A DNA stretch of 64,000 nucleotides, taken from NCBI GenBank assembly GCA_030147505.1, contig JASBVG010000044.1, positions 171,959 through 235,958 of the forward strand, read 5' to 3'. Both the position numbers and the translations under genes were made by a program. The DNA comes from Tardiphaga sp. (GTDB lineage: Bacteria; Pseudomonadota; Alphaproteobacteria; Rhizobiales; Xanthobacteraceae). The notes under the pieces were generated by a model. It ran no database searches. It saw only the letters and a list, made by a program, of their open reading frames with translations, and was not told the DNA's origin. Shown here in pieces: positions 62,047-64,000 of the stretch; position 1 is the first letter of the stretch; the number at the start of each line of letters is the position of its first letter.

Positions 62047-63297
62047 GTGACCGATATCAATGCCGACGCGCCGGTGACCTCGCCCGCGCACCTCCCCATG
62101 CGTTTTGCCGAGTTCGTCGCCATGATCGCCGCGATCATGGCGCTGAATCCGCTTGCCATGGACATCATGCTGCCGGCGCTGCCGCATCTCGGCGCCGCGT
62201 TCAGGATTGCCGATGGCAATCACCTGCAGGCGGTATTGTCAGTGTTCCTGCTGGGCTTCGGCGTGGCGCAGTTCGTCATCGGTCCGCTGTCCGATCGCTA
62301 CGGCCGCCGCCCGATCCTGCTCGGCGGCATGGCCGTCTATTGCGTGGCGAGCGTGCTGGCGCTGCTCGCGCCGTCTTTCGAAATGCTGCTGCTGGCGCGC
62401 CTGCTGCAAGGTCTCGGTACCGCGGCCACCCGCGTGATCGCGGTGTCGATCGTGCGCGACTGCTATTCCGGCGGTCGCATGGCCGGCGTGATGTCGCTGG
62501 CCATGATGGTGTTCATCTCGGTGCCGGTGGTCGCGCCCTCTTTCGGCCAGGCGCTGATGCTGCTCACCGAATGGCGCGGCATTTTTGCGGTGCTCATCGT
62601 CTACGGCGTGGCGACACTGGCTTGGAGTGCCTGGCGATTGCCGGAGACGCTGGCGATTTCCAAGCGCCGCTCGCTGGCCATTCGCGACGTGTTATTCGCG
62701 TATCGGCAGACCGTCAGCCACCGGCAGACGATCGGCTACGGCCTCGCCGCCGGTACGCTGCAAGGCGCGCTGTTCGCCTTCGTCTTTACCTCGCAGCAGG
62801 TGTTCACCGAGATCTTCCATCTCGGAGCGTATTTTCCGCTCGCTTTCGCCTCCATTGCGTTCGGCATTGCGATTGCCGGCTTCTTCAATGCCCGCGTCGT
62901 GCATCGCTTCGGCATGCGCGCGCTGTCCCATGCCGCGCTGGTCGGCTTTGTCGTGATCGGCGCCTTGATGCTGCTCGCCGCGGAGGCCGACTTCCTGCCG
63001 CTCTGGCTGTTCATCGCACTGGCGATGCTGATGATGTTCGCCTTCGGCCTGATGTTCTCGAATTTCACGGCGCTGGCGATGGAGCCGCAAGGCCATATCG
63101 CCGGTACCGCCTCCTCTCTCTACGGCACGCTGACCACGCTGCTTGGCATCGCCATCGGCGCGTTCATCGGCCAGCACTATGACGGCACTCTGCTGCCGTT
63201 CGCGACCGGCCTGTTCGCCTGCACGCTCATCGCTCTGGCGGTGGTCGTGGTGGCCGAGAAGGGCCGCCTGTTCAAGCCTCACAAAGCGGTGAGCTGA
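62047..63297 (+). CDS. MFS drug-resistance transporter, Bcr/CflA family
   Basis: A protein of about 416 residues with 12 predicted segments. TM1 has LNPLAMDIMLPALPHLGAAF, the loop motif is IGPLSDRYGRRPILLGG, and LLQGLGTAATRVIAVSIVRD is the Bcr/CflA signature in TM4. It is a proton-driven exporter of drugs or small metabolites. I favour the GTG at 62047, with AGGGA 7 bases upstream; an ATG at 62020 lacks a ribosome site. Confidence 0.92.
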   Translation: MTDINADAPVTSPAHLPMRFAEFVAMIAAIMALNPLAMDIMLPALPHLGAAFRIADGNHLQAVLSVFLLGFGVAQFVIGPLSDRYGRRPILLGGMAVYCVASVLALLAPSFEMLLLARLLQGLGTAATRVIAVSIVRDCYSGGRMAGVMSLAMMVFISVPVVAPSFGQALMLLTEWRGIFAVLIVYGVATLAWSAWRLPETLAISKRRSLAIRDVLFAYRQTVSHRQTIGYGLAAGTLQGALFAFVFTSQQVFTEIFHLGAYFPLAFASIAFGIAIAGFFNARVVHRFGMRALSHAALVGFVVIGALMLLAAEADFLPLWLFIALAMLMMFAFGLMFSNFTALAMEPQGHIAGTASSLYGTLTTLLGIAIGAFIGQHYDGTLLPFATGLFACTLIALAVVVVAEKGRLFKPHKAVS

Positions 63298-63424
63298 ACG
63301 CCCGCGCATGCCGCCTCTGGCGGCCGCGCAGACCTGCAATGCCCATGGAAATGCCCTGCGGTGCGCGGTGAGAACCCGGTGCCGCGACAAACGTTATTCA
63401 ACCGCCATTTTCCGGAGCGATCCG

Positions 63425-63688
63425 ATGCCCTACGCACTCTTTTGCGACGACGCCAAACTGAGCAAGTCCTATCCGACCGAAGCCGACGTCTGGAAGCTCG
63501 CGGCCGAAAGCGGTCTGGTCACCGATGTGGAAAGCAAAGGCGGTCAGCCGACGCCGCGCCGTTTGCTCGACAATGACTACGAGATCCGCCCGTGTCAGGC
63601 GGAAGCCGGCGAGTGCCCGGAGAAGAACGAGCGCGACGCACAGGAGCAGAAGGATTTCCAGCTGCAGCTGAAGGGGCGGAGTGTGTGA
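63425..63688 (+). CDS. Small conserved hypothetical protein
   Basis: An 87-residue soluble protein, MPYALFCDDAKLSKSYPTEA, then DVWKLAAESGLVTDVESKGG, RRLLDNDYEIRPCQAEAGEC and a charged tail. GGAG lies 8 bases before the ATG at 63425. The sequence pattern is familiar from Bradyrhizobium relatives, but no function is known. Confidence 0.75.
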   Translation: MPYALFCDDAKLSKSYPTEADVWKLAAESGLVTDVESKGGQPTPRRLLDNDYEIRPCQAEAGECPEKNERDAQEQKDFQLQLKGRSV

Positions 63689-63713
63689 GCGCAGCTCTTT
63701 GAGGCGCTCTTCT

Positions 63714-63750
63714 CCCTCCCCCAAGCCGCGCAGCGGCGCAGCGGGGAGGG
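63714..63750. repeat. Short GC-rich hairpin, related to the unit at 9455-9488
   Basis: CCCTCCCC and GGGGAGGG bracket an inner GCCGC-GCA-GCGGC hairpin. The core CAAGCCGCGCAGCGGCGCAG is shared with the palindromic cluster inside the GTA operon, making it a dispersed repeat. The gap from 63689 to the end of the window contains no supported gene. Confidence 0.75.
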
Positions 63751-63875
63751 TGGCATGAGGCGAGCGTTCAACCTGTCAAACAGCCCCATCCGTTCCTGAA
63801 CCCGCGTGATCGCATTCCCGCGACGCTGACGCGCCCGGGTTGTGAGCATTCCCACCTCACCCTCTTGGGAAGAGG

Positions 63876-63997
63876 GCGTGCGGAACGCCGGGTGCCCGAT
63901 GCACCCTTGGTGCCTGATGCCGATGCGGTAGTCCGCAAGGGTAGACATCAGGACTTTCGGAATGATCGAGCATTGAAGTGCCCGACGTTCCGCACGC
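63876..63997. repeat. Palindromic element with GCGTGCGGAACG terminal inverted repeats
   Basis: The left end GCGTGCGGAACGCCGGG pairs with the right end CCCGACGTTCCGCACGC, 16 of 17 positions. The element is about 122 bases, with inner GGGTGCCCGATGCACCC also palindromic. This is the design of a dispersed non-coding repeat. No second copy is in the window. Confidence 0.7.
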
Positions 63998-64000
63998 GGT

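Noticed and set aside
63595..63948. A 117-codon minus-strand frame at the right end
   Set aside because: It is made of dispersed repeat sequence plus antisense of the small gene at 63425-63688; no domain or ribosome site supports it.

Overview
The window is about 64 kb of GC-rich alphaproteobacterial chromosome. Ros/MucR regulator, DivJ-like kinase, DUF3551, DUF2336, DUF5330, DUF6456 and DUF1491 proteins, an RcGTA-type gene-transfer-agent cluster and several families of small palindromic repeats all point to the Nitrobacteraceae (Bradyrhizobium / Rhodopseudomonas / Tardiphaga group). This is inferred from gene content and not from a database search. No rRNA, tRNA or CRISPR array was seen.

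Region 1 (1-14.6 kb) is a gene transfer agent (GTA)-like head and tail cluster read on the minus strand: gp1-like packaging protein, large terminase, portal, metallophosphoesterase, small head protein, prohead protease, HK97 capsid, head-tail connectors, tail tube and tail chaperones. The tape-measure gene runs off the left edge. The cluster is interrupted in three ways. A GIY-YIG gene flanked by palindromic elements lies between terminase and portal. A nuclease-like toxin with a probable immunity gene lies between protease and capsid. A 3.6 kb island between capsid and connector carries a second nuclease/DUF2019 pair, two paralogous small secreted proteins, a trypsin-like protease and a small TTG-start gene. 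Both nuclease-like proteins begin with the same octapeptide-repeat module (RY-hydrophobic-RPDA), a candidate signal for loading or delivery by the particle.

Region 2 (14.6-24.4 kb) holds small secreted DUF3551 proteins, an isolated Flp pilin, a DHA2 exporter, a family 2 glycosyltransferase, and a compact minus-strand set of patatin, subtilisin (S8) and metallo-beta-lactamase-fold proteins. That set looks like an uncharacterised protease/lipase effector system. A YcgN protein follows.

Region 3 (24.6-41 kb) is mostly conserved housekeeping or envelope genes: class A penicillin-binding protein, DUF1214/DUF1254 pair, fatty acid hydroxylase, lipoprotein, methyltransferase, DUF2336, DUF1491, peptidoglycan-binding protein, DivJ-like PAS histidine kinase, SufE, DUF6456, MucR and a GT-C membrane protein.

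Region 4 (41-49.8 kb) is accessory metabolism. It has two EamA exporters, each divergent from its own regulator (Lrp/AsnC and MocR), with a Tat-exported class A beta-lactamase between them, then a class II aldolase, an M20 peptidase and a GT87 protein.

Region 5 (49.9-64 kb) holds a HerA-like ATPase, a folate cluster (folP-folB-folK), and a methylmalonyl-CoA mutase operon (small subunit, GFA protein, a 57-residue small protein, large subunit, DUF3298 protein, MeaB). It ends with pyroglutamyl peptidase, a Bcr/CflA exporter and two repeat elements.
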